A stretch of DNA of 28,868 nt from DASUZB01 sp036377075 (lineage in GTDB: Bacteria; Actinomycetota; CALGFH01): the NCBI GenBank assembly GCA_036377075.1, contig DASUZB010000087.1, positions 1-28,868 of the forward strand. The letters run 5' to 3'. Below, piece after piece: positions 21,623 through 28,868 of the stretch (its first letter is position 1; each line of letters begins with the position of its first letter). The notes beneath the pieces are model-generated. The model was not told the DNA's origin, ran no database searches, and worked only from the letters and a program-made list of their open reading frames with translations. The translations under genes and the position numbers were made by a program.

Positions 21623-22480
21623 CTACCCGTCCGAGGGCGTGCGCTGCCTGGGCTGCAGGCGGTTCTCCTCGGGCATGAGGAACCGCTCGAAGCTCCTGCC
21701 GTCCACGTCGACGAACCGGTACCGACCGGCCAGCGTGGCGACCTGGAATCCCTCGCCGCTGAGCGCCAGCACGCCGGGATCGGCGGCGAGGTGGGCGACG
21801 GCCCTGCCCACGTACTCCGGGGAGTGCGCCTGCGGCGGCGGCTCCATCTTGGCGGCGGCAAACGCCGCCACCACCGCCTCGGTGCGCGTGAACCCAGGGT
21901 AGACACCCACCACGGCGATGCCGTGCGGACGAAGCTCGTGGGCGAGCGTCGCCACGAGCCTGCTGGTGGCGAACTTGGACAGGTCGTAGGGGAGGTTGCC
22001 GAGGTAGAAGGCGGGGTCGTCCCAGCCGCCCGTGAACGCGACCAGGCCGTGTCGCTGCTCGAGCAGCAGCGGCGCGGCAAACCAGGCGGTCGTCAGCTGC
22101 AGGCGCAGCCCTGCCTCGAACATCGTCTGCCAGCGGGACAGCGGCTGCTCCCAGAACGGCGCGCCGAAGGTTCGGTAGTCGTGGTCGGCGTACCCGCCCC
22201 AAGCGTTCGCCACCACCAGGTCGAGCCGGCCCGCTTCCTCGCGGACACGGGCGAACAAGGCTTCCACCTGCCGGTCGTCGGCGTGGTCGGTCCTGACCGG
22301 GATCCCGCGTCCACCGCGGGCGCTGACCTCCGCGGCCGTCTCGGTCACGGTCGAGCGACCCGTGACGTAGACGGTGGCGCCGGCGTCGCCGAGCGCGAGC
22401 GCGATTCCTCGGCCAACGCCGCGCGTCGCGCCGGTGACGACCGACACCGTCCGATCCAGCCGTGGAGGGGTCCAGCGCAT
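21623..22480 (-). CDS. Short-chain dehydrogenase/reductase (DHRS1-like)
   Basis: The 285-residue SDR has the cofactor motif TGATRGVG near residue 17, a conserved NAWGG (in place of NNAG) at strand four, and the active-site YDLSK (Tyr-x-x-x-Lys) with a serine-region upstream (FTGGW). The pattern with NAWGG and PAFYLGNLPYDLSK resembles DHRS1-type dehydrogenases, which reduce carbonyls with NADPH. The substrate cannot be told. The ATG at 22480 has no clear Shine-Dalgarno site, and a TACGAT lies six bases upstream, so the transcript may be leaderless. It is divergent from a tetR gene with a dyad in between. The C-terminus stops at the PadR remnant. Confidence 0.8.
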   Translation of the reverse strand: MRWTPPRLDRTVSVVTGATRGVGRGIALALGDAGATVYVTGRSTVTETAAEVSARGGRGIPVRTDHADDRQVEALFARVREEAGRLDLVVANAWGGYADHDYRTFGAPFWEQPLSRWQTMFEAGLRLQLTTAWFAAPLLLEQRHGLVAFTGGWDDPAFYLGNLPYDLSKFATSRLVATLAHELRPHGIAVVGVYPGFTRTEAVVAAFAAAKMEPPPQAHSPEYVGRAVAHLAADPGVLALSGEGFQVATLAGRYRFVDVDGRSFERFLMPEENRLQPRQRTPSDG

Positions 22481-22503
22481 CGCAGCATCGTACTGGAAGG
22501 TTC

Positions 22504-22520
22504 CTTGAACTATGTGCAAG
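22504..22520. promoter_or_regulatory. Candidate operator dyad between SDR and tetR
   Basis: CTTG (22504-22507) and CAAG (22517-22520) are inverted arms separated by nine bases, in a 68-base intergenic region that is AT-rich for this genome. Divergent TetR and target gene arrangements usually share such a site. Confidence 0.35.
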
Positions 22521-22548
22521 CCGATGCCAGGTGCCCTATCTTCGGCGC

Positions 22549-23238
22549 ATGCCGCGCGAGACGCTGACCCGCGAGCAGATCGTCGAGGCCGCCATCGACC
22601 TGCTGGACGCCGAAGGCCTGGAAGGCCTCAACATGCGCGCGCTGGGCCGGCGGCTGGGCTCGGCGGCCACCGCGGTCTACTGGCACGTGGGCAGCAAGGA
22701 CGACCTCGTCGCCCTCGCCGGCGACCAGGTGTGGGGCGAGGTCGCGCTGCCCGACCTGACCGCGACCGGCTGGCGGACGGCCGCCACGCGGATGGCCGCC
22801 GACCTGCACGCGATGCTCACCCGCCACCCCTGGCTGGTGCGGGCCTTCGGCGCCCACGTGGTGTTCGGCCCCGGCAAGGCCCGCCACGACGACCACAGCC
22901 TCGCCATCTACGAGGCGGCCGGGTTCCCCGGCGCGCAGGCCGGCCAGGCAATGGCCACCGTCTTCACCTTCGTGCTCGGCAACGCCCTCGGCCCGGCCGC
23001 GGTGGCCTCGCTCACCAGGAAGCTCAGCCGCGGTGGCGGCAACGCCGAGGAGCTGATCCGCGACCGCATGGCGAAGGCCAGCGAGATCGCGACGCAGTTC
23101 CCGCGGCTGCGCGCCAGCCTCGGAACGACCGCCGCCGACTACGCCGCGGCACCCGAGGACACCTTCGAGTTCGGCCTCGAAGCCATCCTCGACGGCCTGG
23201 AAGCCCAACTCCGCCGTACGCCAGCCGACCGAGGCTGA
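22549..23238 (+). CDS. TetR family regulator
   Basis: This 229-residue protein has an N-terminal DNA-binding domain with EQIVEAAIDLLDAEGLEGL, LNMRALGRRLGSAATAVYWH and VGSKDDLVALA, the classical helix-turn-helix with YWHV in the place of the usual YYHF. The rest is a helical ligand-binding domain of the tetracycline-repressor C-terminal type (ALGPAAVASL, FEFGLEAILDGLEAQL). It probably represses the divergent SDR gene and itself. No Shine-Dalgarno precedes the ATG at 22549, but TATCTT lies seven bases upstream, which suggests a leaderless transcript. Confidence 0.85.
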   Translation: MPRETLTREQIVEAAIDLLDAEGLEGLNMRALGRRLGSAATAVYWHVGSKDDLVALAGDQVWGEVALPDLTATGWRTAATRMAADLHAMLTRHPWLVRAFGAHVVFGPGKARHDDHSLAIYEAAGFPGAQAGQAMATVFTFVLGNALGPAAVASLTRKLSRGGGNAEELIRDRMAKASEIATQFPRLRASLGTTAADYAAAPEDTFEFGLEAILDGLEAQLRRTPADRG

Positions 23239-23251
23239 GGCGGACCCGCGT

Positions 23252-23283
23252 CGATCCCGAGGATCGTAGCCCCCCACGGGGCT
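23252..23283 (+). terminator. Two adjacent hairpins after tetR
   Basis: CGATCC-CGA-GGATCG (23252-23266) and AGCCCC-CCAC-GGGGCT (23268-23283) are two perfect six-base-stem hairpins in tandem, 13 bases after the tetR stop and 52 before the next start. They could stop tetR transcription; no T-run is present. Confidence 0.35.
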
Positions 23284-23335
23284 GTCGTATCGCTGCGGTA
23301 GCTTGCCCACGCCGAGGCCCGACGAAGGAGGGACG

Positions 23336-23983
23336 ATGCCCGACCACGAAGCGTTCTACCTGGCCGAGCCGTCCCCCCCTGGGCGCGCCGGGGTGGTGGT
23401 GGCACACGACTGGTACGGGCTGCTGCCGCACGTCCGCACCGCCTGCGACGAGCTGGCCAAGGCGGGCCTGGTCGCCATCGCCCCCGACTTCTACGGCGGC
23501 CGCTCCACCACCGACCCGGGGCAGGCCGACGCCATCCAGCAAGCCACCGGGGCCATGGCCACCGCCCAGGGACGGGCACGGCTGGATGCCGCCACCGCCC
23601 GCCTGCGCGAGCGCACCGGCGGCGGGCCCGTCGCCGGCCTCGGCTACTCCATGGGCGGGTTCCACACCCTGCTCCAGGCCACCACCGGGGCCTACGACGC
23701 GATCGCCGTCTACTACGCCACCCTGGAGCCCGAGCAGGCCGCCAGCATCCGCTGCCCGGTCCTGCTCCACATGGCCGAGGAGGACGAGTTCGACCCGCGC
23801 GAGACCTACGAGGGGTTCGCCGCCGCCCTCCAGGCCGCCGGCACCGAGGTGCGGTCCTACGCCTGGCCGGCCACCGAGCACTCGTTCGCCAACGGCGACG
23901 TCGCCCTGTACGCCCCGGCGCCGGCCGCGGAAGCCTGGTCGATCACGGTCCAGTTCCTCCGCGACCACCTGGGATCGCCGTAG
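23336..23983 (+). CDS. Dienelactone hydrolase family protein
   Basis: The 215-residue alpha/beta hydrolase has the dienelactone-hydrolase layout: GVVVAHDWYGL near residue 19 with the oxyanion-hole region, PDFYGG at 50-55, nucleophile S105 in GYSMGG, an acid D150 or D153 in EEDEFDP and H182 in TEHSFAN. In true dienelactone hydrolases the nucleophile is usually a cysteine (G-x-C-x-GG); here it is serine, so another ester or lactone substrate is likely. AAGGAGGG is three bases before the ATG. It is on the opposite strand to the catabolic block and far from it. Confidence 0.8.
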   Translation: MPDHEAFYLAEPSPPGRAGVVVAHDWYGLLPHVRTACDELAKAGLVAIAPDFYGGRSTTDPGQADAIQQATGAMATAQGRARLDAATARLRERTGGGPVAGLGYSMGGFHTLLQATTGAYDAIAVYYATLEPEQAASIRCPVLLHMAEEDEFDPRETYEGFAAALQAAGTEVRSYAWPATEHSFANGDVALYAPAPAAEAWSITVQFLRDHLGSP

Positions 23984-24011
23984 ACCACTGCTCCGCGTCG
24001 TCGCGGGACCT

Positions 24012-24629
24012 ATGATGCTCGCCACGATGAAGGACCAGGAACGTCCGGGTCCCTCGCTCGAGCTGGGGACGGCCCGGGTGGAGGCGTTCAGCGACGGCGT
24101 CATGGCGGTGATCATCACGATCATGGCGTTCGAGTTGCGCGCCCCGCGGGGCGCGACCTTGGCCGCCGTCCGCGACCAGGTGCCGGGCCTGCTCGTGTAC
24201 GTGCTGAGCTTCGTGATCCTGGGGATCTACTGGAACAACCACCACCACCTGCTGCGCGTCGCCGACCGGGTCAGCGGCGCGGCGATGTGGGCGAACCTGT
24301 TCCTGCTGTTCTGGCTGTCGCTCATCCCGGTGCTGACCGAGTGGCTCCGGGACGAGTACCGCCACGCGCTTCCAGCCGCCGCGTACGGCGCGGTGGCGCT
24401 CGCCGCGGGGTGCGCGTACGCGATCCTGGTACGAACGCTCATCCGCGCCAACGGCCGCGACTCGGCGCTGGCGGAGGCCATCGGGTCCGACGTCAAGGGG
24501 TACGGGTCGCTGGTGCTGTACGCCGCGGGGGTCGGGCTTGCCTTCGTCAGCCCGTGGATCTCGTACGCGCTCTACGCGGCCGTGGCGCTGATCTGGTTCG
24601 TGCCGGACCGCCGCTTCGTCCGCGCGTAG
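24012..24629 (+). CDS. TMEM175-family (DUF1211) potassium channel-like protein
   Basis: The 205-residue protein carries the TMEM175/DUF1211 signature RVEAFSDGVMAVIITIMAFEL (R22, then FSDG at 26-29), in the first membrane helix, and VILGIYWNNHHHLL in the third region. About six membrane helices are visible, as in bacterial TMEM175 proteins, which form tetrameric potassium channels. The start is uncertain among ATGs at 24012, 24015 and 24027, none with a strong ribosome site. It may be co-transcribed from the hydrolase gene 28 bases upstream. Confidence 0.8.
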   Translation: MMLATMKDQERPGPSLELGTARVEAFSDGVMAVIITIMAFELRAPRGATLAAVRDQVPGLLVYVLSFVILGIYWNNHHHLLRVADRVSGAAMWANLFLLFWLSLIPVLTEWLRDEYRHALPAAAYGAVALAAGCAYAILVRTLIRANGRDSALAEAIGSDVKGYGSLVLYAAGVGLAFVSPWISYALYAAVALIWFVPDRRFVRA

Positions 24630-24702
24630 CCGACCGGTCGCCGGGCTCGTTCACCCGATGCTCGCCTGCGCGTGACAAGCCCGTGACGGCGGCTGGGCAC
24701 TC

Positions 24703-24718
24703 TGTGAAGATGTTCACA
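24703..24718. promoter_or_regulatory. Perfect CRP/FNR-family site TGTGA-N6-TCACA
   Basis: TGTGA (24703-24707), six bases AGATGT, then TCACA (24714-24718) is an exact match to the consensus of CRP/GlxR-type regulators, with an additional matched pair inside (TGTGAA/TTCACA). It is ten bases before the chosen start of the FUSC-type gene and would overlap its promoter or start, suggesting repression. Confidence 0.6.
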
Positions 24719-24727
24719 AAGGATGCG

Positions 24728-25897
24728 ATGGCGTTGCCGTGGCAGCGGGCGGCCCAGCTGCGCGCCCGGCGCCTGGGCCGCCCCTCCTGGGTCGCCTACC
24801 GGGGTCGCGGCACCCTTCTGGGCTGGCGCACGGCCAAGACCACGCTGGCCGCGGTCCTGGCCTACGAACTGGCCAGGTGGCTGCTGGGCGACCAGGTCCC
24901 GCCGCTGCTGGCACCCCTGACCGCCCTGCTGGTGGCGCAGCTCACCATCTTCGAGACGGTCAAGAGCGGGCTGGAGCGGGTCGGCAGCGTCGTCGCCGGC
25001 GTCCTGGTCGCCGTGCTGCTGTCGAAGGTTGCGGGACTCTCCTGGTGGAGCCTTGGGATCGCGACCTTCGCCTCGCTGGTGATCGGCCAGCTGCTGCACC
25101 TTGGCGAGCACCAGCTCGAGGTGCCGATCAGCGCGATGCTGGTGCTCGCCGTGGCCGGCCAGGCCCAGAGCGCCGCCGAGGGGCGCGTCCTGGAGACGCT
25201 GATCGGTGCCGGCGTCGGCGTCGGGGTCAACGCCCTGCTCGGACCCCCGGTCTACGTGCAGCCGGCCGGCGACGCGGTCGGTGACCTTGCCGACGACCTG
25301 GCCGAGCTCCTCAGGGCGATGGGCGAGGAACTGACCGACGGCTGGTCCAGCGAGCAGGCCCACGGCTGGCTGCGCCGCACCCAGGAGCTGGACGCGCCGC
25401 TGCGCGCGGCGGGGACGGCCCTGGTCCGCGGCGAGCAGAGCCTGCGGCTGAACCCGCGCCGCCGGCGCGTCCTGGACGGTGCCACCACCCTGCGGGCGGG
25501 CCTCACCGCCCTCGAGCACACCGCCGTCCAGGTCCGCGGGATCTGCCGTGACCTGGCCGACCTTGCCGAGCGCAGCGAGGAGCGGGGGCAGGCCGAGCCC
25601 GAGGTCCTCGTCGCGCTCGGCAGGCTGCTGGTCGAGCTGGGCGGCGGCGTGGCCGCCTTCGGCCAGCTCCTCGCCCCGGACGTCGGCGGACCGCCGAGGC
25701 CCGCGGTGCCCCTGCGGATCGCGCTGGAGATCGTGCGGACCCACCGCGACGTGCTCGCCGAGCTGATGCTGGTCGACGCGGCCACCGACCCCGAGCTCTG
25801 GCACATCCAGGGCAGCCTGCTGGCCAACGTCGACCGGCTGCTGCGCGAGATCGACCTGGAACGCGGTCCCGACGCCCGCCGCGTCCGCCACCGCTGA
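24728..25897 (+). CDS. FUSC/aromatic acid exporter-family membrane protein
   Basis: The 389-residue protein starts with a basic segment, then about six membrane helices in residues 30-170 (RTAKTTLAAVLAYELARWLL, PPLLAPLTALLVAQLTIFET, VGSVVAGVLVAVLLSKVAGL and on), followed by a long soluble helical domain. The order and the motif around APLTALL-x-x-QLTI...V-x-SGLERV match FUSC and aromatic-acid-exporter (ArAE) proteins. It may export aromatic acids or other organic anions, but this is inference. The ATG at 24728 follows AAAGGA with four bases between; an ATG at 24710 would sit inside the CRP-type palindrome. It ends 26 bases from a convergent methyltransferase. Confidence 0.75.
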   Translation: MALPWQRAAQLRARRLGRPSWVAYRGRGTLLGWRTAKTTLAAVLAYELARWLLGDQVPPLLAPLTALLVAQLTIFETVKSGLERVGSVVAGVLVAVLLSKVAGLSWWSLGIATFASLVIGQLLHLGEHQLEVPISAMLVLAVAGQAQSAAEGRVLETLIGAGVGVGVNALLGPPVYVQPAGDAVGDLADDLAELLRAMGEELTDGWSSEQAHGWLRRTQELDAPLRAAGTALVRGEQSLRLNPRRRRVLDGATTLRAGLTALEHTAVQVRGICRDLADLAERSEERGQAEPEVLVALGRLLVELGGGVAAFGQLLAPDVGGPPRPAVPLRIALEIVRTHRDVLAELMLVDAATDPELWHIQGSLLANVDRLLREIDLERGPDARRVRHR

Positions 25898-25923
25898 GCA
25901 CCAAGCGCAGGGCGGCGGATCCG

Positions 25924-26670
25924 CTACCCGGAGGAGCGCGGAGGCGCCTTCTCCCAGACCGAGACGTGCTTGGTGCTGTCGCTGGTGAACGGCTCGCGCT
26001 TCCAGCCGCTCCAGCGCTCGCGCAGCGTCATCCCGGCGAGCCGGGCCATCAGGTCGAGCTCTGACGGCCACACGTAGCGGAACGGCACCGAGACGACCTC
26101 GAGCTGGCCGTCGACGACCGTGTAGTGGTGGGAGATCAGGCCCTGCGACACCACGTCGTACTCGTCGAAGCCGAGCCTGGTGGCGCCCACGTGGAACGCC
26201 CGCACGGTCTCCCCTGGCGGGAGCCGCTGCAGCGCCGGGACCCCGACCTCGATCACGAAGCACCCGCCCGGCTCGAGGTGGGCGGCGACGTTCTGGAAGC
26301 ACGCGACCTGCTCGTCCTGCGTCGTCAGGTTGTTGATCGTGTTGAAGACGAGGTAGGCGACCGAGAACCGGCCGGCGACGGTGGTCGTCGCGAAGTCGCC
26401 GACCGTCACCCCGATCCGTTCGGCACCCGGTTTCGCCCGCAGCCTCGCGACCATCGCCTCCGACAGGTCGATCCCGTGCACGCGGACGCCCCGCCGCGCC
26501 AGCGGCAGGGCGATCCGGCCGGTGCCGATGCCGAGCTCGAGCGCGGCGCCGCCGGCGGCCAGGTCGGCAAGGAAGTCGACGGCGGGATCGACGGCCTCGG
26601 GCTCGAACATGTCGGCGGCCGACTCGTCGTACCGCGCCGCCACCCGCTCGCCGAAGTGGTCCTCGGGCAT
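25924..26670 (-). CDS. Class I SAM-dependent methyltransferase
   Basis: The 248-residue protein has the class I methyltransferase motif I ALELGIGTGRIALPLARRG at about residues 43-61, an acidic end of strand two (VHGIDLSEAMV), and LVFNTINNLTTQDEQ near motif IV. The acceptor is unknown; similar proteins are annotated as generic methyltransferases. The ATG at 26670 is preceded by GAGAGAG, which lies in the descending arm of a large hairpin ending six bases before the start. It lies 104 bases downstream of a MarR gene and may be its target. Confidence 0.8.
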   Translation of the reverse strand: MPEDHFGERVAARYDESAADMFEPEAVDPAVDFLADLAAGGAALELGIGTGRIALPLARRGVRVHGIDLSEAMVARLRAKPGAERIGVTVGDFATTTVAGRFSVAYLVFNTINNLTTQDEQVACFQNVAAHLEPGGCFVIEVGVPALQRLPPGETVRAFHVGATRLGFDEYDVVSQGLISHHYTVVDGQLEVVSVPFRYVWPSELDLMARLAGMTLRERWSGWKREPFTSDSTKHVSVWEKAPPRSSG

Positions 26671-26676
26671 GGACGT

Positions 26677-26711
26677 ACTCTCTCGCGGCGCGCGCGGTGC
26701 CGCGAGAGAGT
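26677..26711 (-). promoter_or_regulatory. Strong hairpin covering the methyltransferase ribosome site
   Basis: ACTCTCTCGCGGC (26677-26689) and GCCGCGAGAGAGT (26699-26711) form a perfect 13-base-pair stem with a nine-base loop. On the minus strand the stem ends six bases before the methyltransferase ATG and contains its only purine-rich ribosome-site candidate (GAGAGAG). It could control translation, end marR transcripts, or serve as an operator. Confidence 0.55.
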
Positions 26712-26774
26712 TTCCCTGCCTGCTGAAGACCAGGTGCAGCCCCCGGGCGGAGCCCGGCGCATTGAAGCTACTGC

Positions 26775-27266
26775 TCAGTCGCCGGCCAGCTCCTCGGTGG
26801 CGTCCTGTCCGGCGCTGGTGGCGCGGCGCAGGAAGTCGGCGAGGAGCTCGAGCTCGGCCTCGCTGTAGCCGGCGCAGAGCCGGTCCATCGCGGTGTTCAT
26901 CCCCGCGAAGAGGCGCAGCAGGTCGGCACCGCGGTCACGGCGGGCGCGGACGGCGACGGCGCGGCGGTCGGAGGGGTCGCGCTCGCGGGCGATCCAGCCG
27001 CCTCGTTCGAGGCGGTCGAGGATGCCGGTCATCGTGGCGGGGTGCAGCCCGGCGCGTCGCGCGAGGGCGCTGGGGCTGAGCGGGCCGTGGCGGCTGATCA
27101 GGTCGAGGCAGTCGAGGTCGACGTCCCGCAGGTCGAGGTGCCCGACGACGCGGTGGTTGAGCAGGGACAGCTGGACGCGCAGGTCGCGCAGCGACTCCTT
27201 GATCGTCGTGGTCAGCCGGCGCCGGCGCCGCCTCGCGTCCGCGTCCTCAGATACTATGGAACTCAT
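26775..27266 (-). CDS. MarR family regulator
   Basis: This 163-residue protein has the winged helix-turn-helix of MarR proteins: LSPSALARRAGLHPATMTGI (helix-turn-helix), LDRLERGGWIARERDPSDRRAV (wing with the conserved D-x-R-S/D-x-x), and flanking helices for dimerisation (RVQLSLLNHRVVGHL and AELELLADFLRRAT). The start at 27266 has no clear ribosome site and directly follows a short AT-rich palindrome, 12 bases after the valS stop. It may be leaderless and autoregulated. The methyltransferase downstream is a candidate target. Confidence 0.85.
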   Translation of the reverse strand: MSSIVSEDADARRRRRRLTTTIKESLRDLRVQLSLLNHRVVGHLDLRDVDLDCLDLISRHGPLSPSALARRAGLHPATMTGILDRLERGGWIARERDPSDRRAVAVRARRDRGADLLRLFAGMNTAMDRLCAGYSEAELELLADFLRRATSAGQDATEELAGD

Positions 27267-27275
27267 ACGATATGA
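27263..27275. promoter_or_regulatory. Candidate MarR operator overlapping marR start
   Basis: TCATA-CGA-TATGA (27263-27275) is a perfect five-base inverted repeat in an AT-rich patch of about 35 bases (27250-27280), between the valS stop and the marR start. The patch also has the near-repeats GATACT/GATATGATACT. It contains the first bases of marR, so a bound MarR dimer could shut its own gene. Confidence 0.45.
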
Positions 27276-27278
27276 TAC

Positions 27279-28868
27279 TCACATGTCGGCCGCGGGCGCG
27301 AGCTCGACCGCGACCGCGCGCGCCGCCGCCTCCCGGAGGACCAGCTCCCTGACGCTTCCGGCCCGGCGCAGGTCCGCCTCGCCGACCCGCAGCGCCGCGA
27401 GCCGCTCGGGGCCGTCCTCGACGAGGAGCCGGGCCACCTCGCTGCGCTGGGAGCGCCGCTCCGCGGTCTTGGCCTTGCGCACCTCCACCAGGACCGAGCC
27501 GACCACGTCCAGCACGGCCGGGTCGGCGCCGTCGACGGCCTCGCGCAGCTCGCCGCTCCGCGGCCAGGGAGCCCGGTGGACCGAGCCGGCCTGCCACCAC
27601 GACCACACCTCCTCGGTCACGAACGGCAGGAACGGCGCGAACAAGCGCAGCATGACCGACTGGGCGAGCGCCAGCGACGCCTGGGCCGACCGCGCCGCCG
27701 CACCCTCGCCGTAGGCGCGCTTCTTCACCAGCTCGAGGTAGTCGTCGCAGAAGCGCCAGAAGAACGCCTCCGTGCGCTCGAGCGCGCGGTGGTACTGGTA
27801 CTCCCCGAACGCGGCCGTCGCGTCGTCCACCACGGTGGCGAGCTGGGCCAGCATGGCGCGGTCCAGGCCCTCGGTCACCTCGGCCGGCGTGCCGTCGTGC
27901 GGGCCGAGCCCCAGGACGAACTTGGCGGCGTTGAGGACCTTGATGGCCAGGCGCCGGCCCACCTTCATCTGCGCCTGGTCGACCGCGGTGTCCGCGCCGG
28001 GGGCGCTCCTGCACGCCCAGTACCGGAAGCCGTCCGCGCCGTGCGCCTCGACCAGCGGCATCGGGGTGAGGACGTTGCCCTTGGACTTCGACATCTTCTT
28101 GCGGTCGGGGTCCAGGATCCAGCCGTTGATCAGCGCGTGCCGCCACGGCAGGACGCCGTGCTCCAGCTCCGAGCGCAGCACGGTGGAGAACAGCCAGGTG
28201 CGGATGATCTCCGGTCCCTGCGGCCGCAGGTCGCACGGGAAGACGCGCGAGAACAGCTCGTCGTCCTCCTCCCAGCCGCCGGCGATCTGGGGGGTGAGCG
28301 ACGACGTCGCCCAGGTGTCCATCACGTCGGGGTCGCTGACGAAGCCGTCGCGCTTACCCCGCTGCGACTCGTCGTAGCCGGGCGGCGCGTCGGCCTGCGG
28401 ATCCACCGGCAGCACCGCCTCGTCCGCCAGGATCGGCGCGTCCCAGTCGGGCTTCCCGCCGCCGTCCACCGGGTACCAGACCGGGAACGGCACGCCGAAG
28501 TAGCGTTGCCGGCTGACCAGCCAGTCGGTGTTGAGCCCGTCGACCCAGTGCTCGTAGCGCCGGCGCATGAAGTCGGGGTGCCAGACCAGCTCCCGCCCCC
28601 GCCGGGTCAGCGCCTCGCGCAGCACCGGGTCACGGGCGCCGTTGCGGACGTACCACTGCCGGCTGGTGACGATCTCCAGCGGACGGTCGCCCTTCTCGTA
28701 GAACCTGACCTCGTGGGTGATCGGCCGCGGGGCGCCGACGAGGTGGCCGGCGGCGCCGAGCAGCTCGACGGTGCGCCGCCGCGCCGCCGCGACGGGCCTG
28801 CCGGCCAGCTCGGCCCAGGCATCCGCGCCGGCGCCGGCGAGCCAGCCGGGCGCCTGCTCCTGGAAGCG
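27279..28868 (-). CDS. valS: Valyl-tRNA synthetase, C-terminal part (5' end outside window)
   Basis: The frame is open from the window end to TGA at 27279-27281 (529 residues visible). NTDWLVSRQRYFGVPFPVWY, VMDTWATSSLTPQI, FPCDLRPQGPEIIRTWLFST and the KMSKS loop in RKKMSKSKGNVLTPM are class I valine-type synthetase motifs; the upstream visible part (PITHEVRFYEKGDRPLEIVTSRQWYVRNG) is the editing/connecting region. The anticodon-binding helices follow, and the protein ends soon after with no long C-terminal coiled coil, so it is of the compact ValS type. It charges tRNA-Val with valine in translation. The HIGH motif lies outside the window. Confidence 0.85.
   Translation of the reverse strand, partial: RFQEQAPGWLAGAGADAWAELAGRPVAAARRRTVELLGAAGHLVGAPRPITHEVRFYEKGDRPLEIVTSRQWYVRNGARDPVLREALTRRGRELVWHPDFMRRRYEHWVDGLNTDWLVSRQRYFGVPFPVWYPVDGGGKPDWDAPILADEAVLPVDPQADAPPGYDESQRGKRDGFVSDPDVMDTWATSSLTPQIAGGWEEDDELFSRVFPCDLRPQGPEIIRTWLFSTVLRSELEHGVLPWRHALINGWILDPDRKKMSKSKGNVLTPMPLVEAHGADGFRYWACRSAPGADTAVDQAQMKVGRRLAIKVLNAAKFVLGLGPHDGTPAEVTEGLDRAMLAQLATVVDDATAAFGEYQYHRALERTEAFFWRFCDDYLELVKKRAYGEGAAARSAQASLALAQSVMLRLFAPFLPFVTEEVWSWWQAGSVHRAPWPRSGELREAVDGADPAVLDVVGSVLVEVRKAKTAERRSQRSEVARLLVEDGPERLAALRVGEADLRRAGSVRELVLREAAARAVAVELAPAADM

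Noticed and set aside
24631..24640. CGACCGGTCG palindrome, possible fourth TetR operator
   Set aside because: It shares only the GACCGGTC core, lacks the CTGA/TCAG flanks, and lies right after the TMEM175 stop with no link to the catabolic block.
1..28868. CRISPR array, tRNA, rRNA, transposase or integrase genes
   Set aside because: No spaced repeats, cloverleaf-like sequence, rRNA motif or DDE/tyrosine-recombinase pattern was seen; a dedicated RNA search was not possible.

Overview
The window is very GC-rich, with strong third-position G/C bias, many GTG starts, GGAGG-type ribosome binding sites and tightly overlapping genes. With the gene families present (GlsB, TMEM175, FUSC, a PadR/FtsX-type remnant, a kinase-like membrane protein) this suggests a free-living, probably soil-type actinobacterium; nothing here fixes genus or class. 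No rRNA, tRNA, CRISPR array, intact insertion sequence or phage gene was seen.

Layout. (1) Bases 1-914: the tail of a short-chain dehydrogenase (+) and a GNAT acetyltransferase (-), followed by about 370 bases without a clear gene that hold a promoter-like element framed by inverted repeats. (2) Bases 1283-15527, all minus strand: one large aromatic-acid catabolic block. In transcription order it encodes a lipoprotein substrate-binding protein and a LivGFHM-type ABC transporter, then aldehyde dehydrogenase 2, an enoyl-CoA hydratase, a TetR regulator, aldehyde dehydrogenase 1, a benzoate-CoA ligase family enzyme and an amidohydrolase, then a Paa-type di-iron epoxidase set: PaaA, PaaD (MIP18 part), PaaB, a second PaaB-like protein, PaaC and a separate tiny zinc-ribbon protein matching the missing PaaD tail. 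A CTGACCGGTCAG-type palindrome lies at the head of each of the three segments (before the binding protein, before aldehyde dehydrogenase 2, before paaA), so the block looks like a three-promoter regulon of the embedded TetR protein. Proposed logic (inference): import an aromatic acid, activate it to a CoA thioester, epoxidise the ring with the Paa-like complex, hydrate or open it, and oxidise the resulting aldehyde(s). No reductase PaaE, thiolase or hydroxyacyl-CoA dehydrogenase is present here.

(3) Bases 15528-21622: accessory genes mixed with gene remnants: a tannase/feruloyl esterase fragment, a kinase-like membrane protein with a decayed second copy, GlsB, an alpha/beta hydrolase, a DUF4188 protein, a diacylglycerol-kinase-like protein, and a fragment that seems to join a PadR start to an FtsX-type permease end. 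(4) Bases 21623-25897: a divergent SDR/TetR pair, a dienelactone-hydrolase-like enzyme, a TMEM175-type channel and a FUSC-type transporter preceded by a perfect TGTGA-N6-TCACA site. (5) Bases 25924-28868, minus strand: valyl-tRNA synthetase (cut by the window end), a MarR regulator and a methyltransferase whose start lies just behind a strong hairpin.
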